Assembly (NCBI RefSeq): GCF_013618475.1
Contig: NZ_JABJVN010000006.1
Coordinates: 124,001 to 188,000, forward strand
Direction of reading: 5' to 3'
From: Saccharibacillus deserti
GTDB lineage: Bacteria > Bacillota > Bacilli > Paenibacillales > Paenibacillaceae
Length of the DNA: 64,000 nt
The notes under the pieces are model-generated. The model was given only the letters and a program-made list of their open reading frames with translations, did no database searches and was not told the DNA's origin. Positions 20,667 to 29,727 of this stretch are shown piece by piece. How positions within the stretch are numbered: position 1 is the first letter of the stretch; each line of letters begins with the position of its first letter. The position numbers and the translations under genes are program-made.

Positions 20667-21743
20667 ATGACCCGATTCGAAAATGATTATACCCAAGGTG
20701 CCCACCCGCGTATTCTGCAGCGTCTGCTGGAGACCAATATGGATCAGACGGGCGGCTACGGCACCGACGAATACTGCGACCGCGCCCGGGCGCTGATCCG
20801 CCGCGAGTGCGATGCCGAACAGGCGGACGTTCATTTCCTCGTCGGCGGCACCCAGACCAATACGACCGTGATCGCCGCGCTGCTGCGTCCGCATCAGGGC
20901 GTGCTGGCCGCGGATACGGGGCATATCGCGGGACACGAGACCGGAGCCATCGAATCGACCGGGCATAAAGTGCTTACGCTGCCCCATCAAGACGGCAAAA
21001 TCACCGCGCAGCAGGTCCGGCAGGCTTATCTCGATCATTGGAACGATGCCGCGCATCAGCATATGGTGCAGCCGGGCATGGTCTATATTTCGCAGTCGAC
21101 GGAGAACGGGACCGTTTACAGCCTGGCGGAACTCGAAGCGCTCAGCGCAGTCTGCCGCGAATACGGCCTGCCGCTGTTCGTCGACGGCGCCCGGCTCGGC
21201 TATGCGCTGGCAGCCGAAGGCGGCGACGTAACGCTTGCCGACCTGGCGCGCCTGACCGACGTCTTCTACATCGGAGGCACCAAGCTCGGCGCGCTGATGG
21301 GCGAAGCGGTGGTCATCACGAACGAAGCGCTCAAGCGCGATTTCCGCTACCTGATCAAGCAGCGCGGCGGCCTGCTGGCCAAAGGACGCCTGCTCGGTAT
21401 CCAGTTCGAGACGCTGTTCGAAGACGGTCTGTACTTCGAGATCTCGCGCAGCGCCGTCTCGCTGGCGGTCAAGCTCCGAGACGCGCTTGGCGGCATGGGC
21501 TTCGGCTTCCTCCACGCTTCGCCGACCAATCAGCAGTTCCCGATCCTGCCGGACCGTCTGCTCAAGGCGCTTGAAGCGAAGCATTCTTTTTCCGTCTGGG
21601 CCAAAGTGGACGGGAACCATACGGCTGTTCGCTTCTGCACAAGCTGGGGGACAACGGAGGAAGAAGTGAACGAATTGGTCGAAGATATTCGCGCCGCGGC
21701 CGTTTTGGATAAATTGGACGATTTCAATTCTGGGAAAGGTTGA
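20667..21743 (+). CDS. Threonine aldolase-type PLP enzyme
   Basis: A 358-residue fold-type I PLP enzyme of the beta-eliminating lyase group, most like low-specificity L-threonine aldolase (threonine to glycine plus acetaldehyde). It starts with the typical FENDYTQGAHPRILQRLLE, has the cofactor-stacking VHFLVGGTQTNTTVI, the PLP-binding Asp in LPLFVDGARLGYAL, and the Schiff-base lysine in YIGGTKLGALMGEAVV. An AACGGAGAG site precedes the ATG. It is a single gene followed by a hairpin at about 21822-21850. Confidence 0.88.
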   Translation: MTRFENDYTQGAHPRILQRLLETNMDQTGGYGTDEYCDRARALIRRECDAEQADVHFLVGGTQTNTTVIAALLRPHQGVLAADTGHIAGHETGAIESTGHKVLTLPHQDGKITAQQVRQAYLDHWNDAAHQHMVQPGMVYISQSTENGTVYSLAELEALSAVCREYGLPLFVDGARLGYALAAEGGDVTLADLARLTDVFYIGGTKLGALMGEAVVITNEALKRDFRYLIKQRGGLLAKGRLLGIQFETLFEDGLYFEISRSAVSLAVKLRDALGGMGFGFLHASPTNQQFPILPDRLLKALEAKHSFSVWAKVDGNHTAVRFCTSWGTTEEEVNELVEDIRAAAVLDKLDDFNSGKG

Positions 21744-22345
21744 ATTAATCCGGGCAAGCCTGCCGATATCGTGCGCGAGATGGACAGGATGTTGGACAAG
21801 CACACGCGTTACATCCGGGAATACGGCCGCCCAATCGGCGGCCGTTTCTAATGACGTTATAGCTCCTCGTATTCTACATCAATGCTAATGCTGTCCGGAA
21901 AACCGAGGTCTTTTGCTGCATCGTCTTGCTTGCGGCCGGAGGCGGGAAGCCTGCGATGATGATCGCCGCCGCGCTGCCGCTGATCTATTATGCGACCGAG
22001 GGAGCAGCGGAGCCGGCTTGAGCGGGTGAGCGAGATGCGCGGGGAAGCGAAGCGCTGAGCGGGCACGCCGGCGGTACGGCGCCGAGGGAAGGAGCTGGCC
22101 AGGAGAAATGGACTGCGAGCACGCTTACCCGTTTCTTTTAACGAAACCAGTTAACGCTAAACGCCGTATTTGGCCGCTTTCGGCCCGCTAAGGAATCCTC
22201 ATAGCGTTAAAGCTTCTTTTGGGTTGTCAAATCGCTTTATTTGCACCGATGGCGTTATGACGATTCGTTAGAATTCTTCCTGAACGTGCTGGTGTCGGCT
22301 GCAGGGGACCGATCTTCTGCCACCCAACCGCGACGCTGAAAAAAG
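21744..22345. other. Gene graveyard between the aldolase and MFS genes
   Basis: No intact gene. A plus-strand frame ending at 21851 reads ADIVREMDRMLDKHTRYIREYG and runs into the palindrome ACGGCCGCC/GGCGGCCGT (about 21822-21850), which can act as the aldolase terminator. A minus-strand frame ending at 21857 closes with GFPDSISIDVEYEEL, which looks like the C terminus of a lost protein. At 22140-22280 the sequence is rich in CGTTA words (GTTAACGCTAA, AGCGTTAAAG, CGTTAGAATTC), like the repeat region near 1.7 kb. Confidence 0.45.
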
Positions 22346-22374
22346 TTGACAAGAAGCGCCCCGTCTTCTATAGT
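22346..22374 (+). promoter_or_regulatory. Sigma-A promoter of the MFS gene
   Basis: A perfect TTGACA box and TATAGT are separated by exactly 17 bp. The start codon of the MFS gene is about 235 bp downstream, leaving a long leader. Confidence 0.8.
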
Positions 22375-22426
22375 CCTTCTATTCTATGGATTCGTTGAAT
22401 AGATAGACGGGAGAGAGGGTTCCGCG

Positions 22427-22501
22427 ATGGGCGAACGGGAATTCCGGGGCAGCCTATTCGGAGCATTCGCGCAGAGGTCTTCCCAGCTCCAAGTCGGTTG
22501 A
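22427..22501 (+). CDS. Possible 24-residue leader peptide
   Basis: An ATG with GGGAGAGAGGG upstream opens a 24-codon frame (MGEREFRGSLFGAFAQ and on to SSQLQVG). It sits in the leader of the MFS transporter gene, before a GC-rich hairpin, the arrangement seen in translation-attenuated resistance genes. No protein-level evidence supports it beyond the ribosome site. Confidence 0.4.
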   Translation: MGEREFRGSLFGAFAQRSSQLQVG

Positions 22502-22529
22502 AGCCTTGTCCGACATCCGACAGCACGGC

Positions 22530-22582
22530 GGCTTCGGTCTCGAACGTCTGCCGGTCTCTGCAGACCTTGAGCCGCCGCCCTG
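22530..22582 (+). promoter_or_regulatory. Hairpin with competing pairings in the MFS leader
   Basis: CGGCGGCT pairs with AGCCGCCG across about 36 bases. Inside, GGTCTC occurs twice and only one AGACC partner is available (the local GGTCTCTGCAGACC hairpin), so two alternative folds exist. Confidence 0.45.
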
Positions 22583-22618
22583 CTGCGGGAACGAGAAACA
22601 GAAAGGAAGTCGAATACC

Positions 22619-23908
22619 ATGACCGAAACGAATGCGGCGCGGCGGAAAAAGGAAACGATCCGCTATTATGCGCAGTCGCCGGAAAGACAGCGGAGATTGT
22701 ACCGGCGAACGCTGCTGACGGTGATCTTGTCGCAGATCTTCGGCGGCGCGGGCCTCGCCGCAGGCGTGACCGTCGGCGCGCTGCTCGCGCAGGATATGCT
22801 GGGCACGGACAGTTTCACGGGCGTGCCGACGGCACTTTTTACATTGGGTTCGGCCGCGGCGGCGCTGCTGGTCGGTCGATACTCCCAGCGCTTCGGCCGC
22901 CGGACGGGACTCGGGCTCGGTTTTATTGCCGGAGGGATCGGCGCGGTCGGCGTAATCTTCGCGGCCCTGACGGACAGTATCGCCCTGCTGCTGGTTTCGC
23001 TGCTGATCTACGGGGCGGGCAGCGCCACCAATCTGCAGGCCCGTTACGCGGGAACGGACCTTGCCGGTCCGAACCAGCGGGCGACCGCCGCGAGTATGGC
23101 GATGGTCTTCACGACGATCGGGGCGGTGGCGGGACCTACCCTTGTCGACGTCACCGGAGATTTTGCGGTATCGATCGGCGTTCCGTCTCTGGCGGGACCG
23201 TTCATTCTGGCGGCCGCGGCGTATTTCCTGGCCGGCCTCATCCTGCTGGTCCTGCTTCGCCCCGATCCCCTGCTGGTCGCCAAAGAAGCGGCGCGGCAGG
23301 CGGAGCGTCAGGGCGAAGCGCCGGCTGCGGCCATCGATGCCGCAGCCGGCCGCCGTGGCGTTACGCTCGGCGCGCTGGTGATGATTCTGACACAGATCGT
23401 CATGGTCGCGATCATGACGATGACGCCTGTACATATGCGGCATCACGGACATGACCTGGGCGAAGTGGGGCTGGTGATCGGATTTCATATCGGCGCCATG
23501 TATCTGCCCTCGCTGATTACCGGTATTCTCGTCGACAAGATCGGCCGGATCGCCATGGCCGCGGCTTCCGGCGTCACCCTGCTGCTGGCCGGCATTGCGG
23601 CTGCGCTGGCTCCCGCCGATTCGCTGGCGATGCTGATTGTCGCGCTGGTCCTGCTCGGGCTCGGCTGGAACTTCGGCTTGATCAGCGGAACGGCTCTGAT
23701 CGTGGACTCGACCGCGACGGCCAACCGCGCAAAAGTCCAGGGTTCGGTCGATGTTCTGATCGCGCTGGCCGGCGCGTCCGGAGGCATGCTGTCCGGACTG
23801 GTCGTCGCGAATTCGAGCTACGCGGTCCTCTCGTATGCGGGCGGCGCTATCGCTTTGGCGCTTGTTCCGTTCATGCTGTGGAAAGGGCCACGTCCCGCAA
23901 AAGTCTAG
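22619..23908 (+). CDS. MFS transporter
   Basis: Major facilitator protein of 429 residues with twelve helices and a basic cytoplasmic N terminus of about 30 residues. The loop 2-3 motif reads GRYSQRFGRRTGLGLG; the central loop (about 220-250) is hydrophilic. The middle helices include MTPVHMRHHGHDLGEVGLVIG, typical of YfkF-like drug/metabolite exporters. The substrate is unknown. AGAAAGGAAG precedes the ATG. The consensus promoter with a 240-nt structured leader suggests regulated expression after transcription start. Confidence 0.85.
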   Translation: MTETNAARRKKETIRYYAQSPERQRRLYRRTLLTVILSQIFGGAGLAAGVTVGALLAQDMLGTDSFTGVPTALFTLGSAAAALLVGRYSQRFGRRTGLGLGFIAGGIGAVGVIFAALTDSIALLLVSLLIYGAGSATNLQARYAGTDLAGPNQRATAASMAMVFTTIGAVAGPTLVDVTGDFAVSIGVPSLAGPFILAAAAYFLAGLILLVLLRPDPLLVAKEAARQAERQGEAPAAAIDAAAGRRGVTLGALVMILTQIVMVAIMTMTPVHMRHHGHDLGEVGLVIGFHIGAMYLPSLITGILVDKIGRIAMAAASGVTLLLAGIAAALAPADSLAMLIVALVLLGLGWNFGLISGTALIVDSTATANRAKVQGSVDVLIALAGASGGMLSGLVVANSSYAVLSYAGGAIALALVPFMLWKGPRPAKV

Positions 23909-23924
23909 ACGATATTCCAGACGA

Positions 23925-23957
23925 TACAAACAGCCGGCTCCTCGGAGTCGGCTGTTT
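23925..23957 (+). terminator. Terminator after the MFS gene
   Basis: AAACAGCCGGCTC pairs with GAGTCGGCTGTTT, with a 4-base loop. Confidence 0.75.
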
Positions 23958-24081
23958 GCTGTCGGGAAAGTCCTATCCGTATGGGAAGCTTGTCCGCTGC
24001 GGGAGACATTCGTGAACGGAGGCTTCCGATGTGCCTTTCTTCGAAAGGCTTCAGGTCGCGCGTTGAAAACGAGGCAAGAGA

Positions 24082-24738
24082 TTAAATTTCGGCCGGCACG
24101 GTACCTGGGTGCGCCTCCGCACTTTGTCCGGCAGAGCTCTCGTACTTTTTGGCCATCAGACCGATCAGCCGCTGCCGCACATCCGGCCATTCCGTATCCA
24201 GAACGCTGTAGAAAATATTGTCGTGAACAGGGCCGCCAGGCTCAATCCGGTGTTTGCGGAAAATGCCTTCCTGGACAGCGCCGATCCGCTTCACCGCCCG
24301 CTGCGAACGAAGATTCAGGCTGCTGACCGAGAGCTGCACGCGAATCACGGACATGCGCTCGAAACAATGCCGCAGCAGCAAATATTTGCATTCCGTATTG
24401 ACGCCGGTCCGCCAGTAATCCGGGGACAGGAAGGTCCAGCCGATCTCGATGCCGCGATTTACCCGGTCAATGTCGCCGAGGCTGGTCGTTCCAAGGATCG
24501 AACCGGTTCGGCGTTCCGTGATGACGAATGGAATTCGGCTCTTGTCGGCCCGTTGTTCAAGCATCAGGTCGAAGTTCCGTTCAAGCTCGGCTTCCGACGG
24601 GACGGGCAGCCAGGTGTCTTTCCAGATTTCGGGACGCGCAAGCACCCGGCACAGTCCTGCGCGGTGACTTTCTTCAACCGGTGCCAGGACCACAAGCGCG
24701 CCTTGCAAAATTTCGGGTTCGTCCATAGGAATCCTCAT
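24082..24738 (-). CDS. GNAT acetyltransferase, RimJ/RimL-like
   Basis: A 218-residue acetyl-CoA-dependent N-acetyltransferase. The fold is recognisable from LVVLAPVEESHRAGLCRVLARPEIWK at the N terminus, GSILGTTSLGDIDRVNRGIEIGWTFLSPDYWRTGVNTECKYLLLRH (the motif A region, somewhat diverged from Q/RxxGxG/A) and SSLNLRSQRAVKRIGAVQEGIFRKHRI. Relatives act on ribosomal proteins or small amines; the target here is unknown. GGAGGAAAAAG precedes the ATG. It is divergent from the GH3 gene. Confidence 0.85.
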   Translation of the reverse strand: MRIPMDEPEILQGALVVLAPVEESHRAGLCRVLARPEIWKDTWLPVPSEAELERNFDLMLEQRADKSRIPFVITERRTGSILGTTSLGDIDRVNRGIEIGWTFLSPDYWRTGVNTECKYLLLRHCFERMSVIRVQLSVSSLNLRSQRAVKRIGAVQEGIFRKHRIEPGGPVHDNIFYSVLDTEWPDVRQRLIGLMAKKYESSAGQSAEAHPGTVPAEI

Positions 24739-24963
24739 CTTTTTCCTCCTGGTTTATCGGTCTGGGAACGGTTCTTGCCCTTATTATAGAAAAAGAAAGG
24801 TCCGCCAAGAATGAACTCGAAAGCGCAATGTATGCACGATCCGGTCAAAAAAGCGGCGATCCCCGAATCTCGCATGAAAACGCCTCCAATTATCCCGGTA
24901 GTGCCCGGGAGCCGGTTTATCATAAAATATAGAGAAGAAAGCGCATCAATAAGGAGGATCACC

Positions 24964-27885
24964 ATGTCTGTCGAAACCAATTATCCGTTTCAGAATACAT
25001 CGCTTCCGCTCGAGGAGCGCGTAAACGACCTCGTCTCCCGCTTTACCCTGGACGAGAAAGTCGACCTGATGATCCAATACCAAACGGCCGTCGAACGGCT
25101 TGGCGTCAAACCTTACAAACACGGTACGGAAGCCGCCCACGGCATGGCCTGGCTCGGCGAAGCGACCGGTTATCCGCAGCCGATCGGCTTGTCGAGCATC
25201 TGGGACGAAGAACTTCTCCAAGAAATCGGCGGCGCGATCGGCGACGAAGCCCGCGGTTTCTACAAAAGAAATCCCGAAACCAACGGTTTGACGCTGTGGG
25301 CCCCGACCGTCGATATGGAGCGCGATCCGCGCTGGGGACGGACCGAAGAAGCGTACGGCGAAGATCCGATTCTGGCCGGCAAGCTCTCGTCCGCTCTCGT
25401 CAAAGGCATCCAGGGCGATCATCCCAAGTATCTGAAAGCGGTTGCCACCTTGAAGCATTTTATCGGCAACAATAACGAAGTGGGCCGCGGCGACGCTTCG
25501 GTCAGTATCGATCCGCGCAATATGCGCGAATATTACCTCAAAGCGTTCGAGATTCCGTTCAAGGAAGGCGGCGCGCAGTCAATGATGACGTCGTACAACG
25601 CCGTCAACGGCGTGCCGGCCAACCTGAATCCGGATGTCAACGGTATCGTGAAGGAAGAATGGGGCATGGACGGCTTTGTCGTCAGCGACGCGTTCGACGT
25701 GTCCGGCACGGTGCGCGACCACGGCTATCTGGAATCGCATACGGAAGCCGTGGCCCGTTCCGTCAAGGAAGGCGGCATCGACAGCCTGACCGACGACGGC
25801 GAATTGATGAAAAGTTCGCTGCGCGAAGCGCTTCAAGACGGTCAGATCACGGAAGCCGATCTCGACGTCGCGCTGCGCAACACGTTCCGCGTGCGTTTCC
25901 GCCTGGGCGAATTCGATCCGGAAGAAGGCAACCCGTACGCTTCGATCGACGAATCCGTCATCATGAACAAGAAGCATGAAGAACTGGCCCGCACCGCGGC
26001 GCGCAAAGCGATCGTGCTGCTCAAAAACGACAACAAAACGCTGCCGCTGCAGGCGGACAAGCTGAGCAAAGTCGCCGTCATCGGACCGCTCGGCGGCACC
26101 GTCTACCGCGACTGGTACAGCGGCGAACTGCCGTACGCGATCACGCCGCTCGAAGGCATCCAGCAGAAGCTGGACGGCGCGGGGCAGGGCGGACAGACGA
26201 AGTTTGCCGGGGGAACGGACCGCATCAAGCTGAAGTCGAAAAAGAACGGCAAATACGTCAAGCTGCAGACTGCCGAAGAGTCGCCGCTTGCGGCATCGGC
26301 CGAATCGGCGGACGAAGCGTCCGTATTCGAGCTGACCGATTGGGGTTGGGAGAATGCCACGCTGATCGCCGAAGAGAACGGCCTATACGTGACGACCGAC
26401 GACCGGATCGTCAAAGCTTCGGCGAACCGCATCTGGGAATGGTTCACGAAGGAAGTGTTCCTCGTTCGTCCGGAGAACGGCGCAGCGCCGCAGGACGCGG
26501 CTTCGATCACGTTCTCGACGTGGAAAAGCGCGCCGGTCACGGTAGGGGACAGCGGCGAACTGCTGTCGGGCGACGGCCGCGCCGAAGAAACGTCGAACGA
26601 GATCGACGCGGGCGGCACGTCCGCGCTCGACAATTCCGCGGCGGAAGCGCTGCAGGCCGATGCGTTCGACGTGGAGACCGTCACGGACAAGTTCGAAGCG
26701 GCCCGCATCGCAGCCCGCAATGCGGAAGTCGCCGTCGTCTTCGTCGGCAACCACCCGCTGATCAACGGCAAAGAGACGGTCGACCGTCCGGACATCACGC
26801 TGCCGCAGTCGCAGGAGCAGCTGATCAAGGAAGTCATGTCCGTCAATCCGAACACGATCGTCGTCGTGGTCGGCAGCTATCCGTACGCCCTGAACTGGGT
26901 GAACGACAACGTGCCGGCCGTGCTCTATTCGACGCATGCCGGCCAGGAAGTGGGCCGCGCGATCGCGGACGTGCTGTTCGGTGAAGAAAATCCGGCCGGC
27001 CGCTTGAGCATGACCTGGTACAAATCGGTCGACCAACTGCCGGAATTCATGGATTACGATATCATCCAGGGCAGCCGCACGTACCGTTACTTCGAAGGCG
27101 ACGCGCTGTATCCGTTCGGCTACGGCCTCTCGTACACGACGTTCCGCTACGACGGCCTGACGCTCGGCAGCCCGAGTATCGAAGGTTCCGCCGAAGCAAC
27201 GATTTCGCTGAAGGTCACAGTGACCAATGCGGGCGAGCTGGACGGCGAAGAAGTGGTGCAGATCTACGGCCGCGTGGATCAATCCCGCGTGAAGCGTCCG
27301 CTCAAGCAGCTGCTCGCTTTCCGCCGGATCAAGCTGGCCGCGGGCGAGACGGCCGAAGCGTCCTTCGACATTCCCTTGTCGGAACTGGCCGTATGGGACG
27401 TCACCCGCGATCGCTTCGTGATCGAGAACGGCGCCTACACGCTGTCCGCCGGTCCGTCTTCGGGCGAACTTCCGGTCAGCGCAGCGCTTGAAGTCGCCGG
27501 CGAGACCATTCCGCCGCGCGATCTGACGCAGCCCACCCGCGCCGTCAATTACGACGCTTACGCGGGCGTCATTCTCGGCGAATGCCACGAAGGCGGCAGC
27601 GCGATCGAAGTGACCGGCAGCGAAGGCTGGATCGCGTTCAACGATGCCGAATTCGGCTCGGGCACCGCTTCCGTGACGATCCGCGCCGCAAGCGTGGACG
27701 GCGGTACGATCGACGTCCGCGTGGGCGGACCGGAAGGCCAACTGGCCGGCACGGTTTCCGTCGAAGCCGGCGGCGCCCAGCAGTGGAACGATGCGACGAT
27801 CAGCCTTGAGGGCGTAAGCGGCCGGCAGGACGTCTACGTGATGCTGAACGGCAAAGTATCCGTCAGCAGCCTCCGTTTCGCCTAG
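24964..27885 (+). CDS. GH3 beta-glycosidase with inserted and C-terminal domains
   Basis: Cytoplasmic (no signal peptide) 973-residue glycosidase releasing terminal beta-linked glucose or xylose. The GH3 N domain carries TEAAHGMAWLG, DMERDPRWGRTEEAYGEDP and the nucleophile D242 in GFVVSDAFDVSG. The GH3 C domain is interrupted at about 420-560 by a module that begins DRIKLKSKKNGKYVKLQTAEE and reads like a beta-trefoil (fascin-type) insert. A fibronectin-III-like domain follows (about 740-860), then a C-terminal CBM6-like jelly roll (about 860-973). AAGGAGGATCACC precedes the chosen ATG; 51 extra upstream codons are open but have no site. A strong terminator follows. Confidence 0.92.
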   Translation: MSVETNYPFQNTSLPLEERVNDLVSRFTLDEKVDLMIQYQTAVERLGVKPYKHGTEAAHGMAWLGEATGYPQPIGLSSIWDEELLQEIGGAIGDEARGFYKRNPETNGLTLWAPTVDMERDPRWGRTEEAYGEDPILAGKLSSALVKGIQGDHPKYLKAVATLKHFIGNNNEVGRGDASVSIDPRNMREYYLKAFEIPFKEGGAQSMMTSYNAVNGVPANLNPDVNGIVKEEWGMDGFVVSDAFDVSGTVRDHGYLESHTEAVARSVKEGGIDSLTDDGELMKSSLREALQDGQITEADLDVALRNTFRVRFRLGEFDPEEGNPYASIDESVIMNKKHEELARTAARKAIVLLKNDNKTLPLQADKLSKVAVIGPLGGTVYRDWYSGELPYAITPLEGIQQKLDGAGQGGQTKFAGGTDRIKLKSKKNGKYVKLQTAEESPLAASAESADEASVFELTDWGWENATLIAEENGLYVTTDDRIVKASANRIWEWFTKEVFLVRPENGAAPQDAASITFSTWKSAPVTVGDSGELLSGDGRAEETSNEIDAGGTSALDNSAAEALQADAFDVETVTDKFEAARIAARNAEVAVVFVGNHPLINGKETVDRPDITLPQSQEQLIKEVMSVNPNTIVVVVGSYPYALNWVNDNVPAVLYSTHAGQEVGRAIADVLFGEENPAGRLSMTWYKSVDQLPEFMDYDIIQGSRTYRYFEGDALYPFGYGLSYTTFRYDGLTLGSPSIEGSAEATISLKVTVTNAGELDGEEVVQIYGRVDQSRVKRPLKQLLAFRRIKLAAGETAEASFDIPLSELAVWDVTRDRFVIENGAYTLSAGPSSGELPVSAALEVAGETIPPRDLTQPTRAVNYDAYAGVILGECHEGGSAIEVTGSEGWIAFNDAEFGSGTASVTIRAASVDGGTIDVRVGGPEGQLAGTVSVEAGGAQQWNDATISLEGVSGRQDVYVMLNGKVSVSSLRFA

Positions 27886-27894
27886 AAAACAAAC

Positions 27895-27926
27895 GAAAGG
27901 GTTCCCCATCGAGGGGAACCCTTTTG
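27895..27926 (+). terminator. Terminator after the GH3 gene
   Basis: AAAGGGTTCCCC pairs with GGGGAACCCTTT, followed by TTGC. Confidence 0.88.
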
Positions 27927-28024
27927 CTATGGCGAGTTGAATCCACATACCAAAAAAGCGAAATGTCGGACAACGGATGTCCGAATCTTCGTTTTTGGGC
28001 ATACGGGATACAGAGGGCAGAATG

Positions 28025-28489
28025 TTATCTCATGTTGTTGAGGATCGACGAACGGGAATCCTGCATTTTCTTCACGAAATTCGTCATCATGTCAAAGGCT
28101 TCGTTGCGTTTGTTGCTCAGCGATTGCAGACGCAGCATGTCCATCTGCCGGGTATTGCCGAGCGCGTCGATCTGGGCTGTGAGCTTGGCGATGTCTTCGG
28201 GAGTCGACGTGCCGTTATTGCGGGCATCGGACAGCTGCGAATTCAGGATCGCGATCTGCACGTTGCGTTCTTGAATACTATTAAGCTGGTCTTTGAGCTG
28301 CTGCTCCAGCAGTTGGGCTCGCTGCTGCTGAACCTCCATCAGCGCCGATTCAAGATCCATCGATTGAAGGCTCTGATAATTGATCGGGGATACGCTCGAG
28401 ATCGAATCAGCCGAAACCGGAGCTGCGACCACTACAGCCGCTACAGCCGCAAAGGCCGAAGTCGCGATCGCTTTTTTGATATTTTTCAT
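28025..28489 (-). CDS. Small exported coiled-coil protein
   Basis: A 154-residue protein with a clear signal peptide (MKNIKKAIATSAFAAVAAVVVAAPVSA) and a mature part that is almost wholly helical. Residues about 45-75 (ALMEVQQQRAQLLEQQLKDQL) and 80-140 form heptad-rich coiled coil. There is no cysteine and no recognised domain, so the function is unknown; similar small exported proteins occur in Paenibacillus as hypotheticals. GATGGGGAAAA precedes the ATG. It stands alone, divergent from the MepB-like gene. Confidence 0.75.
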   Translation of the reverse strand: MKNIKKAIATSAFAAVAAVVVAAPVSADSISSVSPINYQSLQSMDLESALMEVQQQRAQLLEQQLKDQLNSIQERNVQIAILNSQLSDARNNGTSTPEDIAKLTAQIDALGNTRQMDMLRLQSLSNKRNEAFDMMTNFVKKMQDSRSSILNNMR

Positions 28490-28688
28490 TCGTTTTCCCC
28501 ATCTCTGTAAATAATAGGTACCCTAGCTTACTCGGCAGCTTCCGCAAGCTTATCTCCTGATTTTGAAATAATCAATTCTGTTTAATCAAATTTAAATAAA
28601 ATAGTCGGAATGCGCGGTTAGCGACCCGGACTTTTTTTGTTTTATAATGGCTGTATGCGTGTTGAAGAAACAGACAAGGGGGCAGGCC

Positions 28689-29084
28689 GTGAAAAAGTTC
28701 GATGAAGCGTTGGCCTATGTCGACAAATTGTGGTATGTCCCCAATCGGTTGATCGTAGAATCCGTTCGGGAAGAAGCGCAAAATTCGGAGTATGGAGCAG
28801 GCGGATTTCGGCTGAATTCCAGATCGGTCCGATTCAGAGTCGCCAAGATCACCCCTGCCAAGAGCGGACAATTCGTTTTCCCCAAAGAAGTGCTGCTCCG
28901 GCAAAATATTCTCCGGACGGCGTCCGCAAAAGGAAAAATGGCAATCCGGGTCTATCCCGAGTGGGAGAATCCGACGAGCAGGCAGGCGGTCCAAACGCAG
29001 AAATGGCAGTTGGAATACTTTGTCGGGATGGATGCTGCGGGGAATTCCCCCCGATCCAGACTACTGGAGCTGTACGCCAACTGA
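28689..29084 (+). pseudogene. MepB-family protein with an internal deletion
   Basis: A 131-residue frame (GTG start, AAGGGGGC site) that matches MepB proteins at both ends: SEYGAGGFRLNSRSVRFRVAKITPAKSGQFV, then FPKEVLLRQNIL, KGKMAIRVYPEWENP and TQKWQLEYF. In MepB relatives about 30 residues lie between ITPTKIGQFV and the FPKSVL segment; here they are absent and the two blocks are fused at GQFVFPK. The missing part is the family's central strand pair, so the product is probably non-functional, although the frame is kept. It heads an apparent operon with an acetyltransferase and a VOC protein. MepB's biochemical role is not established. Confidence 0.6.
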
Positions 29085-29124
29085 TTCCCGTTTACAAAGG
29101 GCACCCCGCAGAAAAGAGGAGAAT

Positions 29125-29688
29125 ATGGAATCCGAAAAAAAACCGCCCGGCGTCGAGATCGTCCGATTCGAAAACGAACATATTTCTTATATCAACGATA
29201 TGAACGAAGTGTTTCCGATCTTCGGCCGCCTTGTGCCGAGTTTCCAAGGCGGCGTCTGGACGCATGAGGAAGAGCTGTTCGGGCGAAAATCGTTCCTCCG
29301 TTTTCCCGACGACCGGCTGGATTGGGAGAGCTATATCGGCAGCGACCGCAAAGCCGTATTCCTCGCCTTCCATGGAGAGAGGTGTATCGGCCAGATCCGT
29401 TTGGTGCAGGATTGGACGGGTTACGCCTATATCGAGAACATCGCCGTGCGCGGTTCGCACCGCGGAAGCGGCACGGCTGCCCGACTGCTGGACGAAGCGG
29501 AGCGATGGGCGCGCGAGCAGGAGCTGCACGGGCTGTCGCTCGAAGCGCAGGACGATAATCTGGCCGCCTGCCGCTTCTATCTGAAGCAGGGCATGATCCT
29601 CGGCGGCGCCGATACGCTTAAGCAGGCGTTCAACCCGGAGATCGGCACGACGCTGTATTTTTACAAAATATTCGAAGCTTCGGAATAG
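29125..29688 (+). CDS. GNAT acetyltransferase, streptothricin acetyltransferase (SatA)-like
   Basis: Soluble 187-residue acetyltransferase. The N-terminal FPIFGRLVPSFQGGVWTHEEELF and the AVFLAFHGERCIGQIRLVQDWTGYAYIENIAVRGSHRGSGTAARLLDEA block (with the R-G-S-G-T acetyl-CoA loop) follow the pattern of Bacillus SatA, which acetylates streptothricin on its beta-lysine. The EAQDDNLAACRFYLKQGMILGG ending is also typical. Substrate specificity is inferred. AAGAGGAGAA precedes the ATG; the longer frame from 29020 overlaps the upstream gene. Confidence 0.82.
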   Translation: MESEKKPPGVEIVRFENEHISYINDMNEVFPIFGRLVPSFQGGVWTHEEELFGRKSFLRFPDDRLDWESYIGSDRKAVFLAFHGERCIGQIRLVQDWTGYAYIENIAVRGSHRGSGTAARLLDEAERWAREQELHGLSLEAQDDNLAACRFYLKQGMILGGADTLKQAFNPEIGTTLYFYKIFEASE

Positions 29689-29727
29689 GCGGAGACGGCC
29701 GAAACGAAGAGAAAGCAGGTGAACCCT

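Noticed and set aside
24735-24980. Minus-strand frame between the acetyltransferase and GH3 genes
   Set aside because: It overlaps the GH3 start and ribosome site and has no recognisable protein features beyond chance hydrophobicity.
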